Positions 1-11,938 of a DNA stretch of 64,000 nt are shown piece after piece. The position numbers were made by a program, and so were the translations under genes. The DNA is from Daucus carota subsp. sativus. Taxonomy: Eukaryota; Streptophyta; Magnoliopsida; Apiales; Apiaceae. Position 1 is the stretch's first letter; every line of letters starts with the position of its first letter. The notes under the pieces are model-generated. The model was not told where the DNA came from and did no database searches. It saw nothing but the letters and a program-made list of their open reading frames with translations. The stretch lies in assembly GCF_001625215.2 (NCBI RefSeq), contig NC_030383.2:5220779-5284778 (forward strand), written 5' to 3'.

Positions 1-420
1 TAAATAATGTCAAAGATTTTTTTTCATTTATAAAATTTGAGATACTCAATTCGTATTTTAAGAATGTATCAAAATCTCGACATATTAAATTAGAATTTTA
101 AATTATTTAGTACAAAATTCGTTGATATTCAAACTTGATTTTAAATTATGTTTAAAAAATTAGATAATATTCGATTGTGATTATATGAGATTCATTAAAA
201 TATGATCATATTCAAATATTTATAAATTGTTTTACACTTCAAAAATAATAATAAATTTTATAAGATTGTTTAGTATATATTAAGATATTTAAATTCTCAT
301 CAAAATCCGTGAGATTTTGAAATATTATGCATAAATCCTAAAGACTCTGCATCAATTTTGCGACTTTTTATTAAACACTCGCATAAAATTAAAATTAAAT
401 ATAATCCACTAAAATTCATA
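1..420. repeat. AT-rich dispersed repeat, copy 1 (left part cut by the window edge)
   Basis: No gene. The stretch is built from short recurring phrases (variants of attcaaat, aaattttaaat, gagattttgaa). Its right part, from about 285 to 405, matches the right part of the element at 62842-63358 in order and strand: both carry a gagattttgaa block, then a block around gcataaatcct or gcttaaatctt, then a cgac-tttttat block followed by a run rich in aaaattaaaat. It is therefore a diverged copy of that family. The family is not one I can name. Confidence 0.5.
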
Positions 421-432
421 AATTATATAATA

Positions 433-713
433 CTCCCTCCGTCCCTCCCATTTCTTATCGTTTGGGTTGGACACGGAAGTTAAGAAATATGTATAAAGTA
501 GTGGAAAAAAGAAGGAAAAGTGGGTGAAGTGATGGGACCCATTGATTTTTAATGTATAAAAAGAAGATAGTGGAGTAAAAGTAGTGTGAAAAAGAAAGAA
601 AAGTGAAGAAGTGGTGGGACCCATTAACTATTTTGGGTAAGTTTTGAAATGTAAAGAATTGGATGGGACACCCCTAAAAAGAAAGTGTAAAGAAATGGAG
701 GGGACGGAGGGAG
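433..713. mobile_element. Stowaway-type MITE
   Basis: The element begins CTCCCTCCGTCCC and ends with the inverse GGGACGGAGGGAG, and is flanked by the dinucleotide TA on both sides (431-432 and 714-715), the target duplication of Tc1/mariner-type Stowaway elements. It is 281 bp long with no coding capacity. The interior carries repeated gatgggaccc-type motifs. The element at 8904-9213 is a relative with similar internal words. Confidence 0.9.
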
Positions 714-786
714 TATCTATTAAAACATAGAGCGAGAGTTGATGGATAGTGTAGCTCATCATGTGCTTTGATCCTTGAGCACACAA

Positions 787-1008
787 GAGAAAGAGTTCTC
801 ATATATTTGCAGCAAGAATCAGGTTATGAGTCACAAGAGGCCTACGTGCAGGGGTTCAAACTACAACGTAGTTCTTGCGGGTCAAACTAGCAAACGAGAG
901 AAAGAGTTCTCGTATGTTTGCAGCAAGAATCAGGTTATGAGTCACAAGAGGCCTACGTGCAGGGGTTCAAACTACAATGTAGTTCTTGCGGGTCAAACTT
1001 TCTAGCGC
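787..1008. repeat. Tandem duplication, 111-bp unit, 2 copies
   Basis: Two adjacent copies start with gagaaagagttctc at 787 and 898, giving a period of 111 bp. Both contain cagcaagaatcaggttatga and gcctacgtgcaggggttcaa, and differ at only a few bases, so the duplication is recent. The unit stays open in one plus frame, but the resulting peptide is repeat-driven and not a recognised protein. Confidence 0.9.
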
Positions 1009-1562
1009 GGGCTAGATGTCAGTCCGATCCAATATGATCCAGGTTCGTAGGACAGTGAAAGCCGTCGTCAATGGAAACCCGTACTCACATGGTCTAGGAT
1101 CATATGACAAAAGACTGTCATGAAGCGGGCAGGAGAACAGATAATGATCCAGTAAGAGGTAAAGACCTCAACCGGGACTAGTCATGAGCCATCATGTCTT
1201 GTTTATCTTATAATGGGGTGAGGGAGTCAATCACCATCTTACGGAGGGAACCCGATAATACTCTTATGGGGAGAGAGCCCGATAGTCCTCTTGTGCGGAG
1301 AGAGAGCCCAATCATCCTCTTCTGGGCGAGGGAACTCGAGATAAAGGGGCGTAGCCCTAGTGAGAGCTCACAAGACACTTGGTAAAATAACGTGGACGAC
1401 TCCTCCGACGAGGCATATTTATAGTATAAATGATGAGACCTTAGAGCTAGCTAAAGAATGAGTCCTGACGAGGTGGTCACTAGACTACCAACCTTCAACA
1501 ATAATGACCCCAATAAACATGACCAAGAGGTAGCTAGACCTTAAGCGTTGATAAATCTTCTA

Positions 1563-1650
1563 AATAGTGGAGGCTCAATAATGAGGTGATTATAAGAATA
1601 ATAAGGAATAGTGGAGGCTCAATAATGAGGTGATTATAAGAATAATAAGG
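1563..1650. repeat. Perfect tandem duplication, 44-bp unit, 2 copies
   Basis: Two identical 44-bp units starting aatagtggaggctcaataat lie head to tail at 1563-1606 and 1607-1650. No difference between the copies is visible, so the event is young or recently homogenised. Confidence 0.92.
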
Positions 1651-2228
1651 CATATTGATCTGAAGAGCCGATAATCTCTATTAATAGCGGGAATGAACTT
1701 ACTTGATGATCCATACCTAAATGTGAGCGGTTGAGATCCATGTCAAATTTGGAGATAACAAAAAGGGAGAAGCATTATTTAGAATTGCTATTCTACATTA
1801 GAATTTGTATTATACATTAGAAACGGTAATCTGTATAAGATGATTTTATCAAATAATATATATAAAGCACATTAAACCCCGGAAAATGGATAACACAGAA
1901 ACAAATTACATAAAGAGGTTCTTGTTTGTGTAGAATATATTTCGTTAGAGATTGGATTTTATCTAACAATTATTATTATATTTTATAGGTTTTTAGGTTG
2001 AATTAATCATTTGTTGATTTCAATTCCTTTCATGATTTTCATTTTATGAAATCTATTATTGTCAACAGTTTAAGTTTCTCCATAATCTCTCAGGAAAAAA
2101 GAAGTTAATTTTAAAGCCTATACAGACAGTTTGGTTTTTTAGTTCAGTTGCAACTTGCAAGGATAAATGCAACCAAATCGTTTTCTGAGTTCGTTTCCAT
2201 TTTGATTTCTTTCTATTCATTTTTTTTT

Positions 2229-3985
2229 AAAGGGAAAATAGATTTTTTTGCCACCAAACTTATTATGTTTTTAGAAACTTGCCACTCAACTAAATTTTTT
2301 TTCCTTTTAGTCACTGATGTTAGGTTTGGATTTGTTTTTAGTCACCAACTTAGGTTCGAATATGATTATTAGCATTGTGATAATTTTTTGTAGCATTTTT
2401 TTTTTTGGTCATATTGTAGCATCATTAATACATAGTGATAGTATATAATTTTTTGATAATATGATGTATGTTTATATCTTTGTATATAGCAATAATAACA
2501 TAAAATGAGCCAGTATAATATTAAAATCAGGATAAATTGTAATTAGAATTCTAAAAATTCATTAAATCATCAGTATAGAATTAATGACTCCAAATAATTC
2601 AAGCTCTCCATGATAAAATAAAGTCTAATTGAGTGATACGATGCATCATCTTTCATTATTAAAGTTTCAATCACCTAGTTCAGCCTAAGATCTCTCTTAA
2701 ATTTATCTTCATAATTTTTAATAACTTTATCTTATTATAATTTTCAAGATAAAGATAAATAAATAGAGAGGAAAACTTAATCTTCGATTTATGAGATTTT
2801 CTCTTTGCATATAAAAATTCAAACACTAAATGTTTATTTGGAAGAAAAAATAAAATAATTTATGAGACTACATCTTTTAGAAACCGTAAAATGCGTGTCA
2901 AACTCTTATCACCGAAAATAAACGATCTTGGGTACATAGAAGTACTATATATAAAGATAGACATATATCAAATAATCAAAATATTATAGATTATCAATAT
3001 ATTTTAATAATACTATAAAGAATTAATAAAATGGTAATAATCAAATCCGAACCTAACTTTAGTGGCAAAAAAAAATCCGAACCTAACATCAGTGACTAAA
3101 AGGAAAAAAAATTGGGTATTTATCAAATATACCTCTTTTTAACATTTTAATTGCAATAATACAATCTTCTCTCAAAAATTGCATATTTACTTTCTTTTTT
3201 AAATCTCAACAACTTATTTGCAAATTTACGTTCTTACATCTGAAGGGGCCTGACTTACGGTTTTTCAAGCTTGCTCACTTTGTGTCACTATCCTCCCTGT
3301 ATCTTCTGCCTTCGTCTCACTCTCTTTCTATCTCTCTCTTTGCTCTTTTCTCCTTTCTCGCTTCTTTTTCATTGCTAGCTCTCTCAAACTTCAATTGATG
3401 AGACAAATTTTTGATTAGGTTTTCAGATCTTGGGGAAATCAAATTGATTCCGAAAAACGACAAATAGATGAGAAAGATGAGCGGAGAGAAATGACGGACA
3501 CATACAAGATGAGTCTAGAAGGAGTAGAAGGAGTAAAGGCAGAAGTTAAAGTTTATGTCCTTACGATTTGCTTTTGTTTCTTGTTATGCTTCATCTTTCA
3601 AGGAAATTTTGGTTACTCCGGTTGTTTTTAGTTGCAATACCTGTTGATTTTGTTTTGGCCCCGCAGGGGTATGTATTTTTCCGCTTTTGTAACTAGTTGC
3701 AACTTATTATGCAACTAAATATAATTTTAACAATTTTTTTTAAAGTTACATATGTAGTTGCAAGTATGGTTGCTCGTAGTCGCAGATTTGGTTGCATATG
3801 CAAAATCGTAATTTTGCAAAAAAAAATTGAATGATAGTATTTTTGCAATTTGTTTTAAAAAATGATAGTATTTTTGCAAAAATTCTTTTTCACTTGGGTA
3901 TTTATGAAAAAAGCCCTTATTTAGTTGAGTGGCAAGTTCCAAAAAACATAACAAGTTCAGTGACAAAAAAATCTATTTTCCCTTT
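2229..3985. mobile_element. Terminal-inverted-repeat DNA element A, interrupted by element B
   Basis: The left end (aaagggaaaatagatttttt, then a gccac-caaactt block and a cttgccactcaact block) is repeated in inverse form at the right end, finishing at 3985. The inverted repeat is about 140 bp, but the right arm is split: its inner half lies at about 3040-3113 and its outer half at about 3917-3985, with element B between them. The interior (2380-3040) is AT-rich and has no coding frame. The long terminal repeats suggest a Mutator-like non-autonomous element, but I see no clean flanking duplication. A stretch of 1761-2228 to the left holds only AT-rich sequence. Confidence 0.6.
3114..3916. mobile_element. 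Element B nested in the right arm of element A
   Basis: The left end (gggtatttatcaaatatacc) and the inverse of the right end (gggcttttttcataaatacc) match at most positions, giving inverted termini of about 25 bp. Removing 3114-3916 rejoins the two halves of the right arm of element A, which shows that B inserted later. The interior has a CT-rich stretch (about 3270-3400) followed by purine-rich sequence, resembling a gene leader rather than transposon sequence. No clean target duplication was found. Confidence 0.55.
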
Positions 3986-4094
3986 CTTAAATTTAGTTTT
4001 CCTGTCCAATTTTCTGGTCAGATTTCGTTTTTCTCCTAGCTACCAATAAGATTGACAATTCCTTGACTGAGGATCGTCCGGTGGATTAAAATTA

Positions 4095-4367
4095 CTCCCT
4101 CCATTCCAAATTAAATGACCTTTTTAGGAAATTTTTTTATCCCAAAATAGTTGAGCCTCTCTCTTTTCAATGCACATTTATCAACAATCTTCCATTGTTA
4201 CCCTTGTTTATTTATTATTTCAATGTACTAGTATAGTACCATCCAACTAATACTATAGAAAGTCAACACAATAAATATGAACATAGATTGAAAAAACAAT
4301 AACCATTAAATACTCCTTAATATATGTGAAATGAGCAAAAAGCTCATCTAAATTGGGATGGAGGGAG
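4095..4367. mobile_element. Stowaway-type MITE
   Basis: Begins CTCCCTCCATTCCAA and ends TTGGGATGGAGGGAG, flanked by TA at 4093-4094 and 4368-4369. It is 273 bp long and non-coding. Its internal sequence (aaattaaatgacc type) belongs to a different subfamily from the element at 433-713. Confidence 0.9.
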
Positions 4368-4369
4368 TA

Positions 4370-5284
4370 GCATGTAGTGTAAATATTTATTGAAGTGTCC
4401 TTTTTTTTCTGCCCATAGTCGATAAAAATCTTGGAATATCTTGGAATCGTATCTACCAGGTACCAGAAGCATTAAATAAGTGGATTTAATAACATCATTA
4501 GTGTTGTACTAGCTATATTTTCAACCACTGATCTCACAGCCTTCTGCCATTATTACTTACCCCAGTACCCACCATCTCCATCTACTCCTTTGCTTTTTGT
4601 CTTTCCTCTTACTATGTACTACACCCACTAATTTAATACACTCACATCCTCTCGTAACTATAAAATCTGCAGTAGTTTAACTTCAACTTCAAAGAAATAC
4701 GGCTCCCTTGAATCGGTCAAATAGTGCATTCTTTTCTGCATCATCTCTATCTCTATAAATATAGTGTACATAACAGACTTGTTTCGCCTTAATACAGCCT
4801 CATTAAACCACTAGAGGGCTTGAACAAAACAATTACACTAGCTAAACAACATTAGGTAGGAGATGGGTGACTGATACTAGTTTCTTGTTTAGAACCCACA
4901 CAAGCTACCAACCTATGTTCATGTTAACAAAAACCCAACACACAAACTTTACAACTACAGTAATACATATAGCGGTTATATGGCTACTGATCAAGTAACA
5001 AGAGTAGCAGCCGGAGCAGGTCATATGTCTATATAAATGTTGCGACAATGAACTCTTAAAGCATGCACAGAGAGGTCCGAGAGACTATTTTACCTTAGCA
5101 CTGGATGATACATATAGCAACTCAAAAATCAGCAGTCTGATGATGCATAAATTGCATCTGCTTTTATACCATCCATCCTGTGCAGAGAGAGATTATCACA
5201 ACAAGAGATGTTGATACCCCATTAAAGATTTTACACTTTAATGGTAATAATATCAGAGTAATTTACAACACCATGAATTGACAA
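4370..5284. other. Intergenic, 3' flank of the F-box/kelch gene
   Basis: No open frame of note on either strand. The part nearest 5285 is expected to hold the 3' untranslated region of the minus-strand F-box/kelch gene. Nothing else is supported. Confidence 0.4.
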
Positions 5285-8200
5285 TCAGGCTTGAAGAACT
5301 TGACAATGAACAATGTGGCTTTTTAGGCGGCTCCTACCAGCAAGGCTTGACCAGAGATTAGTCACAAATGTTTTGAACTGACCTTTGCCGGCTATGGTTT
5401 CCCATAAATGTTCGGCGGTAGCTCCTGTTGTGTCACCTGATTTTGAAACATCCACCATTGTAATACTCATATTGTTACGAATAATGCATAGTTTTCCGTT
5501 GAGCGGGACAAGTGCTGCTGCTTCTAAAGCCTTTGAATTTCCTATATGCATCTTACTGTCAATATGCTTGCTCCAAGAATCTGTTGTTTCATCGTAGACC
5601 CTAAGCTTACAACCATCTTTACACTCCAAAGCATATAATTTCCCATTTAATGAGGTGCTAGGGTTCCTCCAGCCAGCAACCATTCCGTCGTGAACAGGAT
5701 CCCACTTATCACTTGCAGGCTGATATACCTCGCTCAGGACCTGTCTGTGAGATCCAAGCCCTTTCAGAAACCACTTGCCCTCATAGACTACCCCAATGAA
5801 GGGCACCATGGCTGTACTCATATCTGAAATGAACGACCATCTATTCTTGTTTGGATCATATTTTTCAGCTGACCTCAGTGAGCGGTGCACCCCCTCATTT
5901 TCCCCGCCTGCTACATACAAACAGTTGTTAATAACACAACAGCCAAAGAAGTGTCGTCGCCTGAGCATATCTCGAGCACGGTGCCATTTGTTTGTCCGTG
6001 CACTGTAAAAAATGACCCGTCTCATTGATCCCTTGACAGGGTCTTTGCCTCCAAACAAGTAGAGGTGGCAGCCACTAAGGACAGCACATCCAAAACCAAG
6101 CGCTCCAGAATATTCTTTGGGAACAGGAGGCAGAGGCTGCCAAAGCTGGTTTGTAGGGTCAAAAGCATGCCATGCAATTTTTCCATCTTTGTCTCTTTTC
6201 ATAATGTATATCCATTCTTCTGCAATTCCCAGATTTTTCCGGAGGGTATAAAAGAAGTTACCTGCCAAAAGACGGTACCATCTGTTGCACACTAATCGAA
6301 GCTTACGATGCTCAATTCTTGGGACACGGATTAAGCAAGCAATGGCGAGATCATCAGGAAGACCAGGAAGCAGAGGAGACTGGCTCCGATTTCTATCACC
6401 ACGGCTTGGCTTCTGTCTAGTAGGATGAATCGAAGGTTTAACATCAGGCTGGAGACAGAGCTTTGATCCTGGAACGAATTTCTTAGCACCAGAAACAGTT
6501 TTAAGGCCTGCATCTACTCTACAAAAACATGTTGTATCAACCTGCAGCAAGCAGTTGCAGAACATACCCAAGTTAATTATGTTCAATTTAAAAAATAATA
6601 ATTATTATTATTACTCAAGGGGACCTGTTTACAGCAACTCTTCTTGTTCTTTAGAGATTAAACATGACTATGCTTCACATTCTGTGATTAAACATGACTA
6701 TGCTTCACATTCTGTGATGTGGCCATCTACTTAATAACATTAAAAGTTATATAATGAAAGATGAATCATCTTGAACTTATTAAACTAGCCAGACCTACAG
6801 TTCGTGGGCCTAGTTCCTGAGTAACATTATAAAAGGAGATATGATGAAGTACTCTAGGAACGGATCAAACCTCAAGAAAAATCCCAAGCAAACGTATTCA
6901 AAGCCGCTACTACATTGTCAAAAATATATTTAATAAGACACAGCTTGAAATATAAACCAACCAAAGTATCTGGTTCAATTAAAGATCAGCCATACATCTA
7001 TACATATGTAATAAACTCACCAACTGTGGCCTTGTTCATGCCACAAGACTCAAAATGCCTTGTAAGTTGTAACCAAATACCCGAGACTCCACTACTTGGG
7101 CAATATTTCCTTTTTGATATATACATATCAAAACTAACACTCTTAAGAGGGATTGGTACAGAAAAACACCAAACAGAAATATAAACACAAGATACTTGTA
7201 AAGCTCAGAGCTATATCATTAGTTCCTGGCAAAATAATATTACTAGAAATGTCAGGAATCAGGAGTCGGTCACTCCCATTAACTTGATCATGTCAGATTG
7301 CTTCCATTGACGTTAACTATAGATATAACTACTTCTAAGTCTAAACCAGAAGCAACTACATTATCCTTTAAATAACCGCATTTTGAATTATATTATGCAG
7401 GTTTTTAATTCATTTAGGGGTATAAATACAAGCCGATGGCAATGTGAGATTAGAAGCATTGAAGCAAACATAGCCAATAACTAGAATTCAAGATGAATCG
7501 AACGATGATCTTTAGATGCATAGAGAGGTAACTGACACAGATACAACATATGCTTTGACTAACAACACTTAAAAAACATTAAAACCAACATTAAAAATTG
7601 TAACTACTACATCTTAATAAATAACACAAGGCAAATCACGATTGACACTTGATAAAAACAAAGAACGTTGTGAAGCTTGTTCACCAACTACACAAACTAG
7701 AAATATAATGCATACCAAATAGATACAAGGCAAAGTTCCAATAAATTACCAGGGGTGGCTGAATTACTCTATCCCCGCGCGACATCGAATTGATTTCCAA
7801 CTTCAATTTCAACAAAATCAATGAAGCTTCATCACTTAACTTCCAAGCCCAAGTCTCAAAAAAACCAGGTCCTAATTCCTAAAAACCAAAAAAAAATAAA
7901 TCAAGATATATACAAATAATTCAACAATTACCCAAAAATATTCAAAATCTGAATTTGAACAATCTAAAAACAATCATTTACTGCACAAACATAATAACGT
8001 GCATAAACATGAGAAGACTGCTCTAAACAAACTTCAAGTAACACACAGGAGAGAGAGAGAGAGAGAGATTACCTGCTCAGACCTAACAGAAACCCAGACC
8101 CAACAACCAAACTACAAGCCCAAAACAGCAACTTCCAAGCAATCACAAACAAAACCACAAATTCAAGAACTTTCAAAAAAAGCTCGAACCCCAAGAAAAC

Positions 8201-8369
8201 CCAGATGGATAAAACCCAAAATAAGCAAGATGGGTGGATAATAAAGCAGTTAGAGCATGAAAAAATCAAATGCAAGACAGCAAGAAATGGGGTTGGGGTT
8301 GAAAGAAAGGAGGGGTTGATTAAGATGAAGAGTGGTTTTGTATCTCACCTCACCACCACCATCAGGCAT
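5285..8369 (-). CDS. F-box/kelch-repeat protein (Arabidopsis At1g55270-like)
   Basis: The inferred product is about 425 residues. A 7-codon first coding exon (8349-8369, MPDGGGE) ends in a strong donor (GAG|GTGAGA) and joins in phase 0 to the main exon (5285-6541) after a TTGCTGCAG acceptor, reading on into VDTTCFCRVDAGLKT. Arabidopsis and tomato relatives also have a short, variable N-terminus just before VDTT, which supports this join. The F-box lies at about residues 63-100 (PLLPGLPDDLAIACLIRVP, then KLRLVC.RWY.LL), and kelch-type repeats follow with the signatures LYLFGGKD and LYVAGGENEG; the protein ends in SHIVHCQVLQA. F-box proteins recruit substrates to SCF ubiquitin ligases; the substrate here is unknown. 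The 1.8-kb first intron also has donor-like sites (for example near 8073), so alternative leader splicing is possible. Confidence 0.93.
6656..6715. repeat. Perfect tandem duplication, 30-bp unit, 2 copies, in an intron
   Basis: The unit gattaaacatgactatgctt, continuing cacattctgt, occurs twice head to tail at 6656-6685 and 6686-6715. It lies in the first intron of the F-box/kelch gene, about 115 bp from the acceptor site. Confidence 0.9.
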
Positions 8370-8903
8370 TAAAACATTCGGTGGAATAAAGGGCCCATTT
8401 TCGTGTATATTACTGACAGTGTGTGTAAAATAAATCAAACGGCGCAACCTACCAAGCACATACAGTTTTTAAGATGAGACCAAACTGTGTATTATGTGTG
8501 AAAGAGAGTGCCAAAAAGCATGTACCTAAGGAGTGGGTTAATCATAGTAACTCACTGTTCCACACTTGTTTTCTTTAATTGTCAAATCTTGTTACAGGAC
8601 TTGCCTGATCAACTTATATTTTGATTTCGGAAGAATAGATCTTCAATTTTCAATTATTTTTCTTCATATTATAGAGTTTTCGTTATGAATAAAATTTTGA
8701 AAATAGAAATGAAGAAAAACTAGTTTCAAAAAAAAAAAAAAAAATCGAAGAAAAATTAGTCGACAAGAAGCGGGCTGTGTTTAAGCAAGATGTGTACGTG
8801 AATTCGGAAATTGGATTAATGTATAAAAATTTAAAAATATATTTTTATCTTCTCTTATATTATGTTTGGTCGAATGAATAAGAAGGATGAAATTAAAATT
8901 TTA

Positions 8904-9213
8904 CTCCCTCCGTCCCAATAAATTATATACATTTGGTGTACATACGGAGATCAAAAAAAAATGTAAAAAAATGAGTAGAGTTAGATGAAAAGTGGGTAAA
9001 GTGACGACACCCATTTGTATTTAATTATAGATTTGTGATGGTGAGGGAAAGAAGTGGGTGTAATAGTGTATATTATTGTAAAATAAAGATAGTGGGAGAA
9101 ACTAGTTGGTGTGATAGTGTTTTATATTATTAAAAGTTATTATTTTAGGAATGTATGGAAATGATGGGACACCGAAAAAGAAAACTGTATAAAAATGACG
9201 GGGACGAAGGCAG
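8904..9213. mobile_element. Stowaway-type MITE
   Basis: Begins CTCCCTCCGTCCCAATAAA and ends GGGGACGAAGGCAG, flanked by TA at 8902-8903 and 9214-9215. It is 310 bp long. The right terminus carries substitutions (GAAGGCAG for GGAGGGAG), so it is older than the copy at 433-713, with which it shares internal words. Confidence 0.85.
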
Positions 9214-9215
9214 TA

Positions 9216-11730
9216 ATATTTTGGACAATTATTTACGGATTTTATTTTTACTCTCATTTCGTTACTTACACCATATATCGTGGTTGTTTGCCTAATCTTA
9301 CGAAAAAATATGGATTTATTGTTGGATAAAATATGTTAAATTAAATTTTTTTCTGAAATATTATTTTTTTTCTAAATAGGGAATACAAAAATACCTTTTT
9401 AACATTTATATCTAAAAAATTAATAAAATACGCAGTTTTTTAAGAAAACAAGCCCTTGAATTTTTTAAAAGGGAGCTCGCTTAAACACGCTCTCTATTCC
9501 AACATTTCATTCTTTTTATATTCTGTTTCTTTTCAACTCTCGTCATAATAATATTTCACTCACTCACAAAAATTTCGAAATTTTCCTCATATTTAAAACA
9601 GTGTTCGTTGAATCCTTTTCAAGTATGAGCCGATATCAGAACATTTTCAGTTCGCGTCTCATACGTCAGTGTGCCTAAATATAAGTCCAAACATGCCTAA
9701 ATACCCTGACGATTATTTGTGCCTTTTTCTTTCCACGTTTTACAGCTGCAAATTTTACAGTTGTATAGGCTATTTGTATCATCTTCATGTTTGCATTTCA
9801 AAACTTTGAAACTAAAAGAATAATAGGTGTATTTTTGTATGCATGCGTTTATACTTTAGTGGGATTGGGTTCACAATTTGAACTAGTAAACGAAAGGGAC
9901 TACCGTTGAATTTTGTATATAATATAATGATTGTAAAGGTAGATGGTCCTCGAATTAGTAAAGAAATATGTAAATGTTCTTTTGGTTGAATTCATAAAAT
10001 TAATTGAGATGATAAAGATATTAGTATAACATAAATATAAATTACATTTTTAATTTTGTAAGTGACATGCACATTTATTTATTATTGTTCATGCTATATT
10101 CCTTAGTTTTTCCAAAATACAAATCATTATATTAAATATTATCTGCGCAAGGATAATCTATTGTCTTTTTGGAAAAAATTTATTTTACCATCTTATGGTT
10201 TATAAGTGTGGATCAAGTTACTCGTATCGTTTGTTTGTATCAGGTGTTTATGAACCGATTCCCGAATAATAAACAAAAATCTTAGAAGTTGAACTTTGAG
10301 TGACTTGCTTTTTTGGCCTTTTGGAAATTTGACTATGCAAAAAATAATAAAATCCTTTAAAAGACGATGTATAACATTTATAGTTTTTATGTTTGATCAA
10401 TGATAAATATCAAAATTACTTGATACATAAATTAGAAATTAATTATTATTTACAAATAAATAAACACTTATTTTAAGATAAGCCAAAAACAGAATCATAT
10501 TCTCCGATGTTGTCATAATACTCTACATTGTCCTCTTCAATTAAGAGAGGGAGGATGGGAAAGAGATTGTTAAAAGAATTGAAATTCACCCCTCCTTTTC
10601 GTGCTCCAGAATTTTTTATAATTTGAGAACAAAAAAGAATGAAAATGAAAATATAATAAATTTTGATTATACCATTTTGTTTTTCTTTAAAAATGTAAGG
10701 ATCTAAATATAAGAGGAAAAATTCTAATAACTCTTTTTCTGACTTCTTTCTGAAGTTGTGAGTACGTGATAAATTCATTATTTTTCTCCCGAGTTTCAGA
10801 TACAAGAGAAGAGAGAATATCTACAATTTCTTCAAACATTCTATTCCTATGTTTTTCCAGTAAAAAGGAGAGGGAAAAAAAAAGCCGAGAGAAAATATTC
10901 TTGACTTTCTACCGATAATTTTTCTTCTAAAAATGGGATGACACGGAAGAAGTTGTCACACAAATTCATTCATTTCACGTCCTGTTCTATTTTCTTATTT
11001 TTTACGATTAAAAACTCAGAAACACGGAATCTTTTTTCCTCAGCTCTTCATTCTTTTATCCTATGTGAGTAGTAATATTCTTGTAACAGTACTCTAATTC
11101 ATACTCTACTCCAATAAAACAGTATATTTTCATTGCCGGATGGTCTGTGCCATCATACCGAACAAGAATCCTTTTACAAACTTTACCGAGTCACTGTCTT
11201 ACCATGCTCGGTCAATTTAAACATACAGATACAGTCTAGACGATGGGGTTGTAAGCTTTTATAATAGTTTCCTTGGATTCGATTAAATTAATATTCAGCC
11301 ATCCAATTTATGTCCTTTTGCGAAGGCAGCGATAGTTCCAATACTTCAACTTTTATTTATTTGGATTTACAATTTTATAATATGACCAGCTTTTCCTAAT
11401 AATCCAGCGTTGAACAGAGAACCGTCTGTTGATTTTCGGCGTATTATACGATATTTTGTTAACTTTGTAAGACAAAACAAAAAATCCCATTCACCCATCA
11501 GCTATGATTTTAAAAATACTTACACTCATACTTTATAGTATGAATTAAATCTTGATTTTTTAATAAAATTTGAATCATTGGTTTCGAGTAAATAAAATAG
11601 AGACTTACAGACTCTAAAAGAAAAGACAAAATATGTTCATCAACAAAATACACATTCAAGTTTACAAATTCAAATTCCATATCCATAATCACGAGCCTGT
11701 ACAATTTTGAACGTTATATAATATGGGTTA
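9216..11730. other. Gene-poor AT-rich stretch
   Basis: No supported gene. At about 9379-9440 the sequence gggaatacaaaaatacct followed by tttttaacattt resembles the left end of element B (3114), so a decayed relative may lie at about 9379-9835. A 110-codon minus-strand frame at 10473-10805 is AT-driven and resembles no protein I know. Nothing else stands out. Confidence 0.35.
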
Positions 11731-11739
11731 TATAATAAT

Positions 11740-11938
11740 GGGTTTGTCAAGTGTGTGCCTATGAACACACGTTAAACGCGAAATTTTATATATTTAGGAG
11801 ATTTTGATTGGTGTGATTGTTGTATGTGCAGAGAGGTCCACCGTCCACCATTATTAAAGCAAATTAAAATCTCTTAAACTTATAAAATTCTGCGGATAAA
11901 TGTGCAAATGGACACACTAGGAAAACCGTATAATAATT
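11740..11938. mobile_element. Small Mutator-like MITE with 9-bp target duplication
   Basis: The terminal inverted repeats read GGGTTTGTCAAGTGTGTGCC at the left and, inverted, CGGTTTTCCTAGTGTGTCC at the right. The flanks carry the perfect direct repeat TATAATAAT (11731-11739 and 11939-11947). A 9-bp duplication is the usual size for Mutator-like elements. The element is 199 bp and non-coding. Confidence 0.8.

Larger units (their letters stand above)
714..1760. other. G+C-richer block, no recognisable gene
   Basis: This kilobase is less AT-rich than its surroundings and holds two separate perfect or near-perfect tandem duplications, listed on their own. The only open frames are short and follow the tandem units. 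The composition and internal duplications suggest an old mobile-element fragment, for example part of a retroelement terminal repeat, but I see no protein motif, primer-binding site or clear ends. Family unassigned. Confidence 0.35.

Noticed and set aside
820-880. B-box-like ggggttcaaac in the 111-bp tandem units
   Set aside because: No acceptor stem or anticodon arm around it; it is part of the tandem repeat.
787-1008. Tandem repeat as a CRISPR-like array
   Set aside because: Only two contiguous copies without spacers, in a plant nuclear context.
10473-10805. 110-codon minus-strand open frame
   Set aside because: Low-complexity, Phe/Ile/Tyr-rich translation in AT-rich sequence, with no family resemblance or splice context.
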